A stretch of DNA of 61,662 bases. Source: Thermoplasmata archaeon. Its GTDB lineage: Archaea; Thermoplasmatota; Thermoplasmata; Methanomassiliicoccales; Methanomethylophilaceae. The translations under genes were made by a program, and so were the position numbers. Below the pieces are notes generated by a model that saw only the letters and a list, made by a program, of their open reading frames with translations, made no database searches and was not told the DNA's origin. The DNA lies in contig SUSX01000002.1 of the NCBI GenBank assembly GCA_015063195.1, positions 1 through 61,662 on the forward strand, given 5' to 3'. Below are positions 11,100 through 20,837 of the stretch, in pieces. The first letter of the stretch is position 1. Every line of letters starts with the position of its first letter.

Positions 11100-11735
11100 A
11101 TGCAGACCGGTAACAGGGAAGACTATCTGATAAACATACTCCGTCTGTCCGAAGAGGGGGGCGTTGTCAAGACATCCAAGTTGGCAGCAATAATGGATGT
11201 TTCACCTGCAAGTGTCACTGAAATGGTGAGGGTTCTCAAAGAGGCCGGTTTTGTAAATTATAAGAAATATCAGGGTGTCACGCTGACCGAAGAAGGTTTG
11301 GCGTATGCACGCAATCTGAGGAGGAAACACCATATTATGGAGAGGTTCCTCACCGATGTTCTGGACGTGGATCACGATAGTGCACATGAGGAAGCATGCC
11401 GTATGGAGCATTCTATCTCCGATGATTCCGTCAATAAGATCTGCCGTATAATCGGCACGAAGAAGGATTGCGATTGTGATGCATGCAATAACCCATGTGA
11501 CAAGGAAGTCAAAGTATCCCTTCTCTCAGATCTGAAGGACGGGGAATCCGGAATTATATCCCACCTGAAATGTGATGATGTGCAGGATCTGAAGCAACTG
11601 ATTGCTATCGGATTCGTACCAGGCAGAGAAATTATTATGAAAAGCGTAACCGACGAAACCGTTATAGTTGAAATCTCGGGAGAGTTTGTCGCGATTTCGT
11701 CGGATTTAACTTCCAGGGTTTACCTGGAAGAATGA
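11100..11735 (+). CDS. DtxR-family metal-dependent transcriptional regulator with C-terminal FeoA/SH3-like domain
   Basis: 211 aa; REDYLINILRLSEEGGVVKTSKLAAIMDVSPASVTEMVRVLKEAGFV, DCDCDACNNPC, C-terminal FeoA-like segment. Confidence 0.9.
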   Translation: MQTGNREDYLINILRLSEEGGVVKTSKLAAIMDVSPASVTEMVRVLKEAGFVNYKKYQGVTLTEEGLAYARNLRRKHHIMERFLTDVLDVDHDSAHEEACRMEHSISDDSVNKICRIIGTKKDCDCDACNNPCDKEVKVSLLSDLKDGESGIISHLKCDDVQDLKQLIAIGFVPGREIIMKSVTDETVIVEISGEFVAISSDLTSRVYLEE

Positions 11736-11747
11736 ATTGGTTTAGAT

Positions 11748-13430
11748 TCAACGGTGGGAGAATATTCCCGTAATTCCGTTGCTGTCTTTCTTTTCAATCC
11801 TGACGAAACCGACCCTTTCGAACTGTACTTCGTCGTTGGTTTCGTCCATAATTCTGATTTCTGCAAGACCTTCAGCAACAGTTCCGTCGGGCATGAGAAT
11901 CTTTGCTTCTACAGAATCCCTTGAAACCCACTGAACTGCCTTGAATCCCTGTCTGAGGATGGAAACGTCGTCTCCAGAGTATTTGGCAGGTGTTCCGTAA
12001 TCTATGTTACAAAGGTCCTTCAGCCTTACCTTTCCGGATTCGGAGAACATCTTAGAATCGTCTGCGGATATGAACACTGTCTTTGCACCGTCGATGGTGT
12101 ATTCCCTGTTTCCTCTTTCGGGGTGGTCGGGGTGGAGAGGTGCCTTTCCGCTGATGGATTCGATTCCGTCAATGTCATACCTCACGGGGTTCTGAACGAA
12201 GAAGTATCTGTTGGCACCGTCATCGATGATGTCTCTGTTCATACCGTAGAGGTTATCCCATGAGAACTGGATGTCGACTGCTTTCATTCCGCTCTCGACC
12301 CAATATCTCCTGATAGCTTCGGGTTTGATTCCCCTTCTCTTCATAGCCCTGACGGTTCCTGTTCTGACGTCATCCCAGCCGCTGTATTCTCCGTCAAGGA
12401 TGCTCTTCTTAATCAGTGAGGTCTTAAGCATTGTGTCGGGGATATTGACCAATCCGTAGTGGTAGAAGTTGGGTTTCTTCCATCCCATGTAGTCGTAGAT
12501 ATATTCCTGCCTGAATGTGTTGTTAAGGTGGTCCTTTCCTCTGATGACATGTGTCATTTCCATGAGGTGGTCGTCAATGGCAACTGACAGGTTCATCATG
12601 GGGTATGCAATATATTTGGTTCCTACACGGGGATGGGGGTGCCTGACAAGTCTCAACGCTACAAAGTCCCTTACTGCGGGGTTGGGGTGGTCGATAGCAG
12701 TCTTCACAACAACGACTGCTTCTCCGTCATTGTAATCTCCTGCCATGAACTTGTCATAGCGTTCCAGCTGTTCCTCGACTGGGAGGTCTCTGCAGGGACA
12801 TGCCTGTTTTGCCTCCTTGAGGTGTCTCCAGTCATCTGCGTTACAGGTACATACGTATGCGTTACCCTGTTCGATGAGCTGTTTTGTAATATCATAGTAG
12901 AGTTCGAATCTGTCCGACTGGATGTAGTAGTCGGTAATCTTGACTCCGAGCCATTCGAGGTCCTCGGGAATCATGTCGTAAGCATCGGGATCGATTTTCT
13001 CGGGGTTCGTGTCCTCGAACCTGCAGATGAGTTTTCCTCCGTATCTCTTGACGTATTCGTCGTTGAGGATGGATACCCTTGTGTGTCCGATGTGAAGGGG
13101 TCCTGACGGTCCGGGTGCTATTCTCATCACTACAGGGCCGTTGACATTATCCAACTGAGGAAGCTCATATGTCCTCTCCTTCTTCTCTTTCTTGGCAAGG
13201 AGCGCAGGGTTGGATGATTCCAATGCTTTGGTCTGGGCTTCGAGACCCATAGAGTTGACGTTTTCAACGATTGAGTTGATTAGAGGGATGATTTCTGCTG
13301 ATTTGCTTCTGTAGTCGGGGAATTCTCCGAGAATCTTTCCTACGACTGCCTTAGGGTTAGCTTTACCTTTGAAAAATACTGCATTCTGCAATGCATAGTT
13401 GCGGATTATCTCCTCTATGTTATCGGACAT
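11748..13430 (-). CDS. gltX: Glutamyl-tRNA synthetase (archaeal type)
   Basis: 560 aa; RIAPGPSGPLHIGHTRVSILNDEYVKRYGGKLICRFEDTNPEKI; KTSLIKKS. Confidence 0.95.
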   Translation of the reverse strand: MSDNIEEIIRNYALQNAVFFKGKANPKAVVGKILGEFPDYRSKSAEIIPLINSIVENVNSMGLEAQTKALESSNPALLAKKEKKERTYELPQLDNVNGPVVMRIAPGPSGPLHIGHTRVSILNDEYVKRYGGKLICRFEDTNPEKIDPDAYDMIPEDLEWLGVKITDYYIQSDRFELYYDITKQLIEQGNAYVCTCNADDWRHLKEAKQACPCRDLPVEEQLERYDKFMAGDYNDGEAVVVVKTAIDHPNPAVRDFVALRLVRHPHPRVGTKYIAYPMMNLSVAIDDHLMEMTHVIRGKDHLNNTFRQEYIYDYMGWKKPNFYHYGLVNIPDTMLKTSLIKKSILDGEYSGWDDVRTGTVRAMKRRGIKPEAIRRYWVESGMKAVDIQFSWDNLYGMNRDIIDDGANRYFFVQNPVRYDIDGIESISGKAPLHPDHPERGNREYTIDGAKTVFISADDSKMFSESGKVRLKDLCNIDYGTPAKYSGDDVSILRQGFKAVQWVSRDSVEAKILMPDGTVAEGLAEIRIMDETNDEVQFERVGFVRIEKKDSNGITGIFSHR

Positions 13431-13544
13431 GGATGTCCCGATTATATACCTATATAATAAGACTACCCCGAAGAAAAGACAGATTTTTCTACAGAGAATA
13501 CGGGGCTGCAGACAGGGCTGAAAATAGTCTGAAAGGTCACAGGA

Positions 13545-15620
13545 TCAATCTGACCTGTGATCTTCGGACTTCAACGCTCTCAGGGAGTTCAGTACTGCGA
13601 TGAGGCAGACTCCAACATCTGCGAATACTGCGCCGAACATCCCTCCGAAACCAAGGAACGTCACTACGAGCATCAGGACTTTCATTCCCAGGGAGAATAC
13701 GATGTTCTGTTTCACTATGGACATTGTCCTTTTGGAGATTCTTATGGATTCGGCTATTTTTGATATGTCATCGGATACGATGATTACATCAGACGATTCA
13801 ATAGCGGCATCCGAACCCATGGATCCCATGGATATTCCGATATCGGATCTTCTGAGAACAGGTGCATCATTAATTCCGTCACCGACGAATGCTACCAATC
13901 CTTCTCCTCTTTCCATTATTGATTCGAGCCTATCGACTTTGTCTCCAGGTAGAAGTTCTGCGAAGTAAGCATCTATAGGCAGGGATGATGCAACTTCCTT
14001 AGCTACATCGTTCCTATCACCGGTGAGTATGATTATTTCCTTCACACCGAGGCTTTTGATTTCAGTAAGCGATTCCTTCAGACCGGGTTTAAGTGAATCC
14101 CTGAGGACAACATAACCAAGGTATCTTCCGTCATGGGAAACATGGACCTTGGTGCCTGTGATGTCATCATCCTTAACATGGATGCCGAGGGATTCCATAA
14201 GGGACGGGTTGCCTGCAGCAGCGGATTTTCCGTCAACGGTACCGGTGATTCCTTTACCCGATATCTCTTTGATTCCGTATGCTTTCAGATCTGTCGGAAA
14301 TTTTTCAGTGATTGCCTTGGAGATAGGATGATTGGAGTTCGATTCCAACGAAGACAGAATACCGGTCATCAGTTCTTCATCATCTGATACGGTACTGTGT
14401 ACGGAGAATTTCCCAGTGGTGATAGTACCTGTTTTGTCGAAAGCCATTTTCTCTATTTTAGACAGCATTTCAAGATAGTTCCCTCCTTTCAGAAGGATTC
14501 CGTTGGAGGATGCACATCCGATACCGCACATAACTGTAAGAGGAACGGAAAGGACAAGAGCGCAGGGACACGAGAGTACGAGGAAAGTCAGTGCCCTGTA
14601 GATCCATTCACCGAAGTCCAGCCCCATAACGGTGGGAATAACTGCAATTAATACTGCCAATGATACAACGATCGGTGTGTATATTCTAGAGAAACGTGTT
14701 ATGAATCTTTCCGAAGATGACTTCTTGTTTCCTGCATCCTCTATCAGTTCAAGGATGCGGTGTATAGTGGATTCGCTGTATGTTTCCGATGTTTTCACGT
14801 ACAATGAACCGGAAAGGTTGACAGAACCGCTGATTACTTTCGAATCCTGTGATACAAACACGGGAATATGTTCACCTGTAATCGGACTTGTATCTATATC
14901 GGAAAATCCCATAGTGACAGTTCCGTCCAGCGGAATGCGTTCTCCCGGTTTTATGAGGATTACACTTCCAACCGGAATGTCCGTGGGAGCTTTGTCAGTG
15001 ATAATTCCGTCAACAACCAAATGTGCAATTTGGGGTTCTATGTCGGTTATCGCTTTGATGGATCTTCTGGATTTTCCTACTGCAATATCTTCCAACAGTT
15101 CACCAACAGTGAACAGCGACATGACTGCAGCAGCTTCAAGGGGATGGCCGATCAATACTGCACCTGCTGATGCTACCGACATCAGGAACAGTTCATCCAT
15201 GGGATTCAGCGCTATGATGTTGCGTATTGCGCCGATTAATACCTTGTATCCTGCCAATATGTACACGATAACATAGAGTATCCAGGACAATGATTCAGAC
15301 AGGATTCCTGTAATATCGAGTGAAAGAATGATGAAGAAAAGTACAGGAGGTATGAGTGTTTTGACAATCTCTTTTCTTGACGGTCCGTAGTTTACATTCT
15401 CATCAAGATTGACGAATGATATTCCATGTTCGATGGAAGATGCTATTCTCTTAATCTCATCAATCAGATTCTCATGGCCGTCATCTATATCGGCTGACAG
15501 AATGGATGTTTGGAAATTGAGGGATGCATTTCTCACATGTTCCATTTCACTGACTGCTCTTTCGATCTTGGCTGCACAGTTGGCACAACCCAAATTCACG
15601 ATCTTCAGTCTGATTCTCAT
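13545..15620 (-). CDS. Heavy-metal (P1B-type) translocating ATPase, Zn/Cd/Pb-like
   Basis: 691 aa; N-terminal HMA domain LGCANCAAKIERAV, SCPCALVLSVPL, DKTGTITTG, VGDGINDAPVL. Confidence 0.92.
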   Translation of the reverse strand: MRIRLKIVNLGCANCAAKIERAVSEMEHVRNASLNFQTSILSADIDDGHENLIDEIKRIASSIEHGISFVNLDENVNYGPSRKEIVKTLIPPVLFFIILSLDITGILSESLSWILYVIVYILAGYKVLIGAIRNIIALNPMDELFLMSVASAGAVLIGHPLEAAAVMSLFTVGELLEDIAVGKSRRSIKAITDIEPQIAHLVVDGIITDKAPTDIPVGSVILIKPGERIPLDGTVTMGFSDIDTSPITGEHIPVFVSQDSKVISGSVNLSGSLYVKTSETYSESTIHRILELIEDAGNKKSSSERFITRFSRIYTPIVVSLAVLIAVIPTVMGLDFGEWIYRALTFLVLSCPCALVLSVPLTVMCGIGCASSNGILLKGGNYLEMLSKIEKMAFDKTGTITTGKFSVHSTVSDDEELMTGILSSLESNSNHPISKAITEKFPTDLKAYGIKEISGKGITGTVDGKSAAAGNPSLMESLGIHVKDDDITGTKVHVSHDGRYLGYVVLRDSLKPGLKESLTEIKSLGVKEIIILTGDRNDVAKEVASSLPIDAYFAELLPGDKVDRLESIMERGEGLVAFVGDGINDAPVLRRSDIGISMGSMGSDAAIESSDVIIVSDDISKIAESIRISKRTMSIVKQNIVFSLGMKVLMLVVTFLGFGGMFGAVFADVGVCLIAVLNSLRALKSEDHRSD

Positions 15621-15910
15621 TGTTCCACCATGTGGTCGTAACTAATCTCGATGATTCCGTGTATGTGGCTGTCCATCAGAGAATAGAATACGTGTTTTCC
15701 ATCTTTCCTGCTGGTAACGAACTTTCTGTCCTTAAGCAGTCTCAGTTGATGTGATACTGCAGACATACTCAAATCGAGACGGTTGCTGATATCATGTACG
15801 CAAAGTTCACCGTCTTTTAGCATGAAAAGTATCTTCAGTCTGACAGGATCGCCTATGGTCTTGAAGAATTCAGCTAGTTCGTCGTATTTTGAATCGATAG
15901 AGTCTGTCAT
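15617..15910 (-). CDS. ArsR-family metal-responsive transcriptional regulator
   Basis: 97 aa; FFKTIGDPVRLKILFMLKDGELCVHDISNRLDLSMSAVSHQLRLLKDRKFV; overlaps the start of the P1B-ATPase gene. Confidence 0.92.
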   Translation of the reverse strand: MTDSIDSKYDELAEFFKTIGDPVRLKILFMLKDGELCVHDISNRLDLSMSAVSHQLRLLKDRKFVTSRKDGKHVFYSLMDSHIHGIIEISYDHMVEQ

Positions 15911-15945
15911 TCAATCGAATATTTGAATGATTGTTCAATTATAAA
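15911..15945 (-). promoter_or_regulatory. Candidate ArsR/SmtB-type operator plus TATA of the arsR-P1B-ATPase operon
   Basis: ATTCAA-TCGAATA-TTTGAAT and TTGAA-TGATTG-TTCAA overlapping inverted repeats next to minus-strand TTTTTATAATT, just upstream of the regulator start. Confidence 0.6.
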
Positions 15946-16025
15946 AATGTGTTATCAGTCAGTACAGGGGCATAACATGTTTTTTCCTTGAGAGCCTTAA
16001 AATATTGTACTTACATTTTACACGT

Positions 16026-17285
16026 ATGTCCGTTAGGAAATATCTGTCTGATTCATCGACTTCCATTGAGAAAATCATCGATCCCGATACCCAGGATGCA
16101 ACAGCTATCATGGACGAGGATCAGAATACCACATTTATTTTTGAGAATCTCAACGGGGGTAAAGCAGTCGGAAACCTGTTCTCCACCAGACAGAAGATTG
16201 CAGATGCGATGAACATCACACAGGGAGAGATTGTTTCCCACATGATTCACGCAATAGACAATCCGACGGACACTCAGGTGGTTGATGACCCCGAATTCAG
16301 ATTCCAGGAGATTCCGGTGGATCTCATGAAACTGCCTTTGTGCAAATACTTCCCTGAGGACGGAGGAAGGTACATCTCATCCGGAGTGATCGTTTCAGAA
16401 TACGGAGGAAAGAGAAACGTTTCATTCCACAGAATGATGATAATGGACAAGGATTCCATAGCAGTACGTCTCGTTCCCAGGCACTTATACACGATGTACA
16501 ACAATGCCAAGAAGGACGGAAAGGAACTGAACATTTCAATCTGTATCGGAGCCAGACCCGAAGTACTTCTAGCTGCAGCAACATCCACTGCTTACGATGC
16601 GGATGAAATGAGGATCGCATCTGCAATGGTGAAGAAATCATTCGGCGAACCCCTGAAGATGGGAAAGTGTGACAACGGACTCTTGGTTCCTTCCGATACG
16701 GATTATGTACTCGAAGGAAGGATTACATTCGATACTACGAAGGAAGGTCCTTTCGTAGACATAACAGGAACATATGATTTCATCAGGGATCAGCCTGTGA
16801 TAAAAATAGATAAGATCTGGGCATGTAAAGATCCTGTGATGCAGCTTCTCCTTCCGGGAGGAAACGAACACTATCTCTTCATGGGTCTCCCAAGGGAACC
16901 GATGATGTTCAAGACCGTTCAGCAGGCGGTACCCAGGACACACAATGTCCGTCTTACCGAAGGGGGATGCTGCTGGCTGAACGGAGTGGTTTCCATTACA
17001 AAGAACAAGGAAGGGGACGGAATCAATGCAATTATGGCAGCGTTTACCGGACACCCTTCGATGAAACATGTGATTATCGTTGATGAGGACATAGATATAT
17101 TCGACGACCGTCAGGTGGAATGGGCTGTTGCAACAAGGTGGCAGGCAGACAGGATGCTGAAGATTGAAGGTGCAGCAGGATCATCATTGGATCCTAGTGC
17201 CGAAGGTACCACATGGAAGCTCGGAATAGATGCAACTATCCCGTTGAAAGCAGACAAAGCAGCATTCAGGAAGGCAACGTACTGA
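16026..17285 (+). CDS. UbiD-family decarboxylase (candidate anhydromevalonate phosphate decarboxylase)
   Basis: About 419 aa; EIPVDLMKLPLCKYFPEDGGRYISSGVIV, NVSFHRMM, MGLPREPMMFKTVQQ, HVIIVDEDIDIFDDRQVEWAVATRWQADRML. Start adjusted to MSVRKYL. Confidence 0.85.
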   Translation: MSVRKYLSDSSTSIEKIIDPDTQDATAIMDEDQNTTFIFENLNGGKAVGNLFSTRQKIADAMNITQGEIVSHMIHAIDNPTDTQVVDDPEFRFQEIPVDLMKLPLCKYFPEDGGRYISSGVIVSEYGGKRNVSFHRMMIMDKDSIAVRLVPRHLYTMYNNAKKDGKELNISICIGARPEVLLAAATSTAYDADEMRIASAMVKKSFGEPLKMGKCDNGLLVPSDTDYVLEGRITFDTTKEGPFVDITGTYDFIRDQPVIKIDKIWACKDPVMQLLLPGGNEHYLFMGLPREPMMFKTVQQAVPRTHNVRLTEGGCCWLNGVVSITKNKEGDGINAIMAAFTGHPSMKHVIIVDEDIDIFDDRQVEWAVATRWQADRMLKIEGAAGSSLDPSAEGTTWKLGIDATIPLKADKAAFRKATY

Positions 17286-17286
17286 T

Positions 17287-18024
17287 ATGATCTACTGTTT
17301 CACAGGAACCGGAAACTCACTTCAGATAGCTGAAGCGATCTCATCCAGGACAGGTCAGTCCGTTATTAGGATAGCAGAAAACATGTTATTACCAGATAGT
17401 TCAGAGGATGTTTGGATCGTATCTCCTGTATATTTCTTCAACCAACCTCCTCTTGTAAGGGATTTCGTAGATTCGCTGAAACCTGCCGGAGGCAGGAAAG
17501 TGGTCTTCGTATTCAACTACGGATCGACCCCCGGAAGAGTATGTAAGAAATCTGTCAGGGAATTGAATAAAAGAGGATTCACGGATGTTTCTGCATTCGG
17601 AATCAGGATGCCTGAGAATTACATCATGCTTTTTTCCGTTCCTCCGGAGGACAAATGCGAAAAGATGAAAGATTCAGTCGATTCGATTGTTGACGACATA
17701 GTTTCCAAAGTATCAGAAACCAACTATGTGAACAACAAAGGTCTCGGGTTAGGATCACTTCTGACATTCTTCGGAAATACTGCATATGGGATGATGAGCA
17801 AGACTAAGAAGTTCTGTGTTGAGGAGAACTGTACAGGATGCGGAGCATGTGCCAAATTATGTCCCAGACACATAATTGAGATGTCTGAAGGCAAACCGGT
17901 TTGGACACAGACAAAGTGTGATCATTGTAATGCATGTATCAACAGATGTCCTGTGGAAGCAATTCAATACGGCAAGTCTACAAAGAAAAAGAAGAGATAT
18001 GTCAACGACAGAGTGAAACTCTAG
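17287..18024 (+). CDS. EFR1-family flavodoxin/ferredoxin fusion protein
   Basis: 245 aa; N-terminal flavodoxin MIYCFTGTGNSLQIAEAI; C-terminal CTGCGACAKLCPRHII...CDHCNACINRCP. Confidence 0.88.
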   Translation: MIYCFTGTGNSLQIAEAISSRTGQSVIRIAENMLLPDSSEDVWIVSPVYFFNQPPLVRDFVDSLKPAGGRKVVFVFNYGSTPGRVCKKSVRELNKRGFTDVSAFGIRMPENYIMLFSVPPEDKCEKMKDSVDSIVDDIVSKVSETNYVNNKGLGLGSLLTFFGNTAYGMMSKTKKFCVEENCTGCGACAKLCPRHIIEMSEGKPVWTQTKCDHCNACINRCPVEAIQYGKSTKKKKRYVNDRVKL

Positions 18025-18069
18025 GTTCGTAGAATACCTTAATATCCATCATAGGAAATTGTGAATTAA

Positions 18070-18858
18070 ATGTCCGAGAACGCATTGGAAATGAAGTCCG
18101 TTTCCGTTGTCAGAAACGGAAAGTACATTCTGAAGGATATCGACCTTACCATAGCTAACGGTGAGAACGTAGTAATTCTCGGACCTAACGGATCCGGAAA
18201 AACGACACTGATCAAACTTTTCAGCGGAGAGATACGCCCGTATTATGACGGTGAAGGCAAATCATTCATGTCTATATTCGGAGAGACAAAATGGAACGTC
18301 TTTGAACTCAGGAATAAGCTGGGTATTGTATCTATGGACCTTCAGAACAGATTTAACAACGATGTTCTCGTATCGGATGTTATACTTTCAGGATACTTCG
18401 GAAGTATGGATGTTTTCCGTAACCACACGGTTACCCAGGACATGGTCAGGGCAGTTTACAATGCAGCTCTGAGAATGGGTGTAGAGGATAAATTGGAACG
18501 CACGATTGCGAATCTCTCCCTCGGTGAGATGAGGCGTGTACTCATCGCAAGGGCATTGGTTTCCGAGCCATCTATGCTGATTCTCGACGAGCCCATGACT
18601 GGACTGGATATTGTGATGAAGGATGCTTTCAGGAAGATGTTCGATATCCTCACAGCATCAGGTGTCAACATTATAATGATAACACATGAGTTGGAAGACA
18701 TACCTGAGTCTGTAGACCGCATCATAATGCTGAAGGACGGAGAGAAAATCGTCGACGGAAAGAAAACCGATGTACTTACATCAGAAAATATTTCGAATCT
18801 TTTTGATGCCGACATTACCGTCACAAAGACAGACAATTCATATCATATGACTCTGTAG
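18070..18858 (+). CDS. ABC transporter ATP-binding protein
   Basis: 262 aa; LGPNGSGKTTLIKLFSGEI, LSLGEMRRVLIARALVSEPSMLILDEPM. Confidence 0.92.
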   Translation: MSENALEMKSVSVVRNGKYILKDIDLTIANGENVVILGPNGSGKTTLIKLFSGEIRPYYDGEGKSFMSIFGETKWNVFELRNKLGIVSMDLQNRFNNDVLVSDVILSGYFGSMDVFRNHTVTQDMVRAVYNAALRMGVEDKLERTIANLSLGEMRRVLIARALVSEPSMLILDEPMTGLDIVMKDAFRKMFDILTASGVNIIMITHELEDIPESVDRIIMLKDGEKIVDGKKTDVLTSENISNLFDADITVTKTDNSYHMTL

Positions 18859-18867
18859 GGGAAGTAG

Positions 18868-19293
18868 ATGTATCATTGTAACGAATGCGGTTATTCATCC
18901 GACGGCGATTCCGGTTTCTGTATCAGGTGCGGATCCACTAAGATCGTGAATTTCGAACAGCCTGTTCTTCCCGAAGGATTCGAAGTTGTCAACACACCGA
19001 ACGGTCTCGTCGCCGCTAATATGGGTGTCATAAAGAGAGTGCCCATTGCATTGTTCCTTGCATTCGTTCCCGGACTTTTCGATATATTCGGCCTCGGACA
19101 GATAGCGATGAAGAAATATCTCCACGGTTTGGTATTTCTGGCTGCAAGTGCCGTTTGTGTCGTCATAAGATTCTATGGATTTTTGCCGCAGGTGTATGAG
19201 TATCTGCCAATCATCGGAATCGTTCTGTTCGTCATCCAGTTAGTTGATCTTTACAAGATTATAGTCAAAGCTGTCAATCCCAACAGGAAATGA
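18868..19293 (+). CDS. Zinc-ribbon plus membrane protein (TM2-like)
   Basis: 141 aa; MYHCNECGYSSDGDSGFCIRCGS followed by hydrophobic segments. Confidence 0.75.
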   Translation: MYHCNECGYSSDGDSGFCIRCGSTKIVNFEQPVLPEGFEVVNTPNGLVAANMGVIKRVPIALFLAFVPGLFDIFGLGQIAMKKYLHGLVFLAASAVCVVIRFYGFLPQVYEYLPIIGIVLFVIQLVDLYKIIVKAVNPNRK

Positions 19294-19329
19294 CTGTCTT
19301 CGCGACAGCCTCCTGCAATCATGCGGGAG
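19294..19329 (+). other. Two tandem hairpins between the TM2-like gene and rfcL
   Basis: CTGTC-TTCGC-GACAG then CTCCTGC-AATCAT-GCGGGAG (one G-U). Confidence 0.5.
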
Positions 19330-19372
19330 TCTCTGGATAATATCTATATCTTCTGAACTGATACCCCGATTC

Positions 19373-20827
19373 GTGTCACAGGACTGGACCGAGAAGTACA
19401 GGCCAAAATCCCTTTCGGGAGTAATAGGCAATCCGAAGGCTGTCGGAGAGTTGAAGAAATGGGCGGAAGAGTGGAACAAAGGTACTCCGAAGTTCAGAGC
19501 GGTCGTACTTAAAGGAAGTCCAGGAATCGGTAAGACCACTTCCGCAGAAGCACTGGCCAATGATATGGGTTGGGGTCTTGTGGAGATGAACGCTTCCGAT
19601 CAGAGGACAGGAGATGCAATCCGTGCTGTTGCTCTCAGAGGTGCATACACAGATACATTCTCCGATACAGGCGAGTTCATGTCTTCTTCGAAGGGAGGGA
19701 AGAAGCTCATTGTTTTGGATGAGGCGGACAATCTCTTCGGAAATGCCGACAGGAATGCGATACCTGCAGTAGTTCAGCTGATCAGGGAGACAAAGCAGCC
19801 CGTGATTCTGATTGTGAATGATTTTTATGCTCTCAGCAAGAAGTCTTCTGCCATCAAATCCGAGACATTACAGATTGATTTCCTGAAACCGACGGCTGCA
19901 GGGATGCTGAAAGCACTCAGAAACATCGCAGTGGCCGAAGGTATTGATGCTACAGATGATGCACTGAAAAGTATTATCGACAATTCCAACGGTGACATGA
20001 GAGCTGCCGTCAGGGACATGGAATCAATAGCAATGGGAAAGACGGAACTCAGATTCGAGGATACAATCGAACTTTCCAACAGAATCGTACGTAAAAGCAT
20101 TTACGATCTGATGTACACAATTTTCAGGAAGAACAGTCCTTCGGAAGCAAAGAGGCTGATGTCGGATGTAGATGAAGATCCTGGTACAGTATTGCTGTGG
20201 GTCGATGAGAACCTGCCGAGGGAATACAAGGACCGCGGGGATCTTGTAAGAGGATATGAGAAACTGTCCAGGGCCGATATATTTATGGGACGTGTGATGA
20301 GACGTCAGTACTACGGTTTCTGGTCTTACGCATCAGAGATGATGACAATGGGTGTCTGTTCAGCAAGACGTTCTTCCGTCCTCAACAGGGAACGTTTCCA
20401 ATTTCCCGGATACATGATGAAGCTCTCCAGGACCAAAGGAGTCAGAGCTACGAAGGCATCTGCATGTCAGAAGCTGGCGGATTATACACACAATTCCACA
20501 AAGAGGGTAGCATCAGATGTTGTTCCTTCATTGAGGGAGATTACAAAGAACGATGAGGAGTTCGCTGCAGCATTGGTGCATGAGGCAGGATTGGAAGCCG
20601 ATGAGCTGGCATATATCATGGCAGTAAAAGCGGATTCCAAGAAGGTCAAAGAGATAATGGAGAAATCCAAGGATTTCAAACCTGTGAAGGATGTACCTGA
20701 GGAATTGACTGAACCTGCTGAATTCAGGATTCCTGTGAAGAAAGAACCTGTCGCAGCACCTGCTGCCGAACCGGTCAGGGAGAAGAAGCCTCCTGTAAAG
20801 GCTCAGAGAAGCCTATTTGATTTTTGA
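19373..20827 (+). CDS. rfcL: Replication factor C large subunit (GTG start)
   Basis: 484 aa; WTEKYRPKSLSGVIGNPKAV, LKGSPGIGKTTSAEALAN, VLDEADNLFG; terminal PIP-box QRSLFDF. Confidence 0.94.
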   Translation: MSQDWTEKYRPKSLSGVIGNPKAVGELKKWAEEWNKGTPKFRAVVLKGSPGIGKTTSAEALANDMGWGLVEMNASDQRTGDAIRAVALRGAYTDTFSDTGEFMSSSKGGKKLIVLDEADNLFGNADRNAIPAVVQLIRETKQPVILIVNDFYALSKKSSAIKSETLQIDFLKPTAAGMLKALRNIAVAEGIDATDDALKSIIDNSNGDMRAAVRDMESIAMGKTELRFEDTIELSNRIVRKSIYDLMYTIFRKNSPSEAKRLMSDVDEDPGTVLLWVDENLPREYKDRGDLVRGYEKLSRADIFMGRVMRRQYYGFWSYASEMMTMGVCSARRSSVLNRERFQFPGYMMKLSRTKGVRATKASACQKLADYTHNSTKRVASDVVPSLREITKNDEEFAAALVHEAGLEADELAYIMAVKADSKKVKEIMEKSKDFKPVKDVPEELTEPAEFRIPVKKEPVAAPAAEPVREKKPPVKAQRSLFDF

Positions 20828-20837
20828 GTTGATTTAA

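Noticed and set aside
18022-18042. Pyrrolysine-type UAG read-through at genes ending in TAG (e.g. 18024, 18858, 46450)
   Set aside because: Downstream in-frame stops come quickly and no homologous extension is visible; no pyl or mtm/mtb/mtt genes are in the window.
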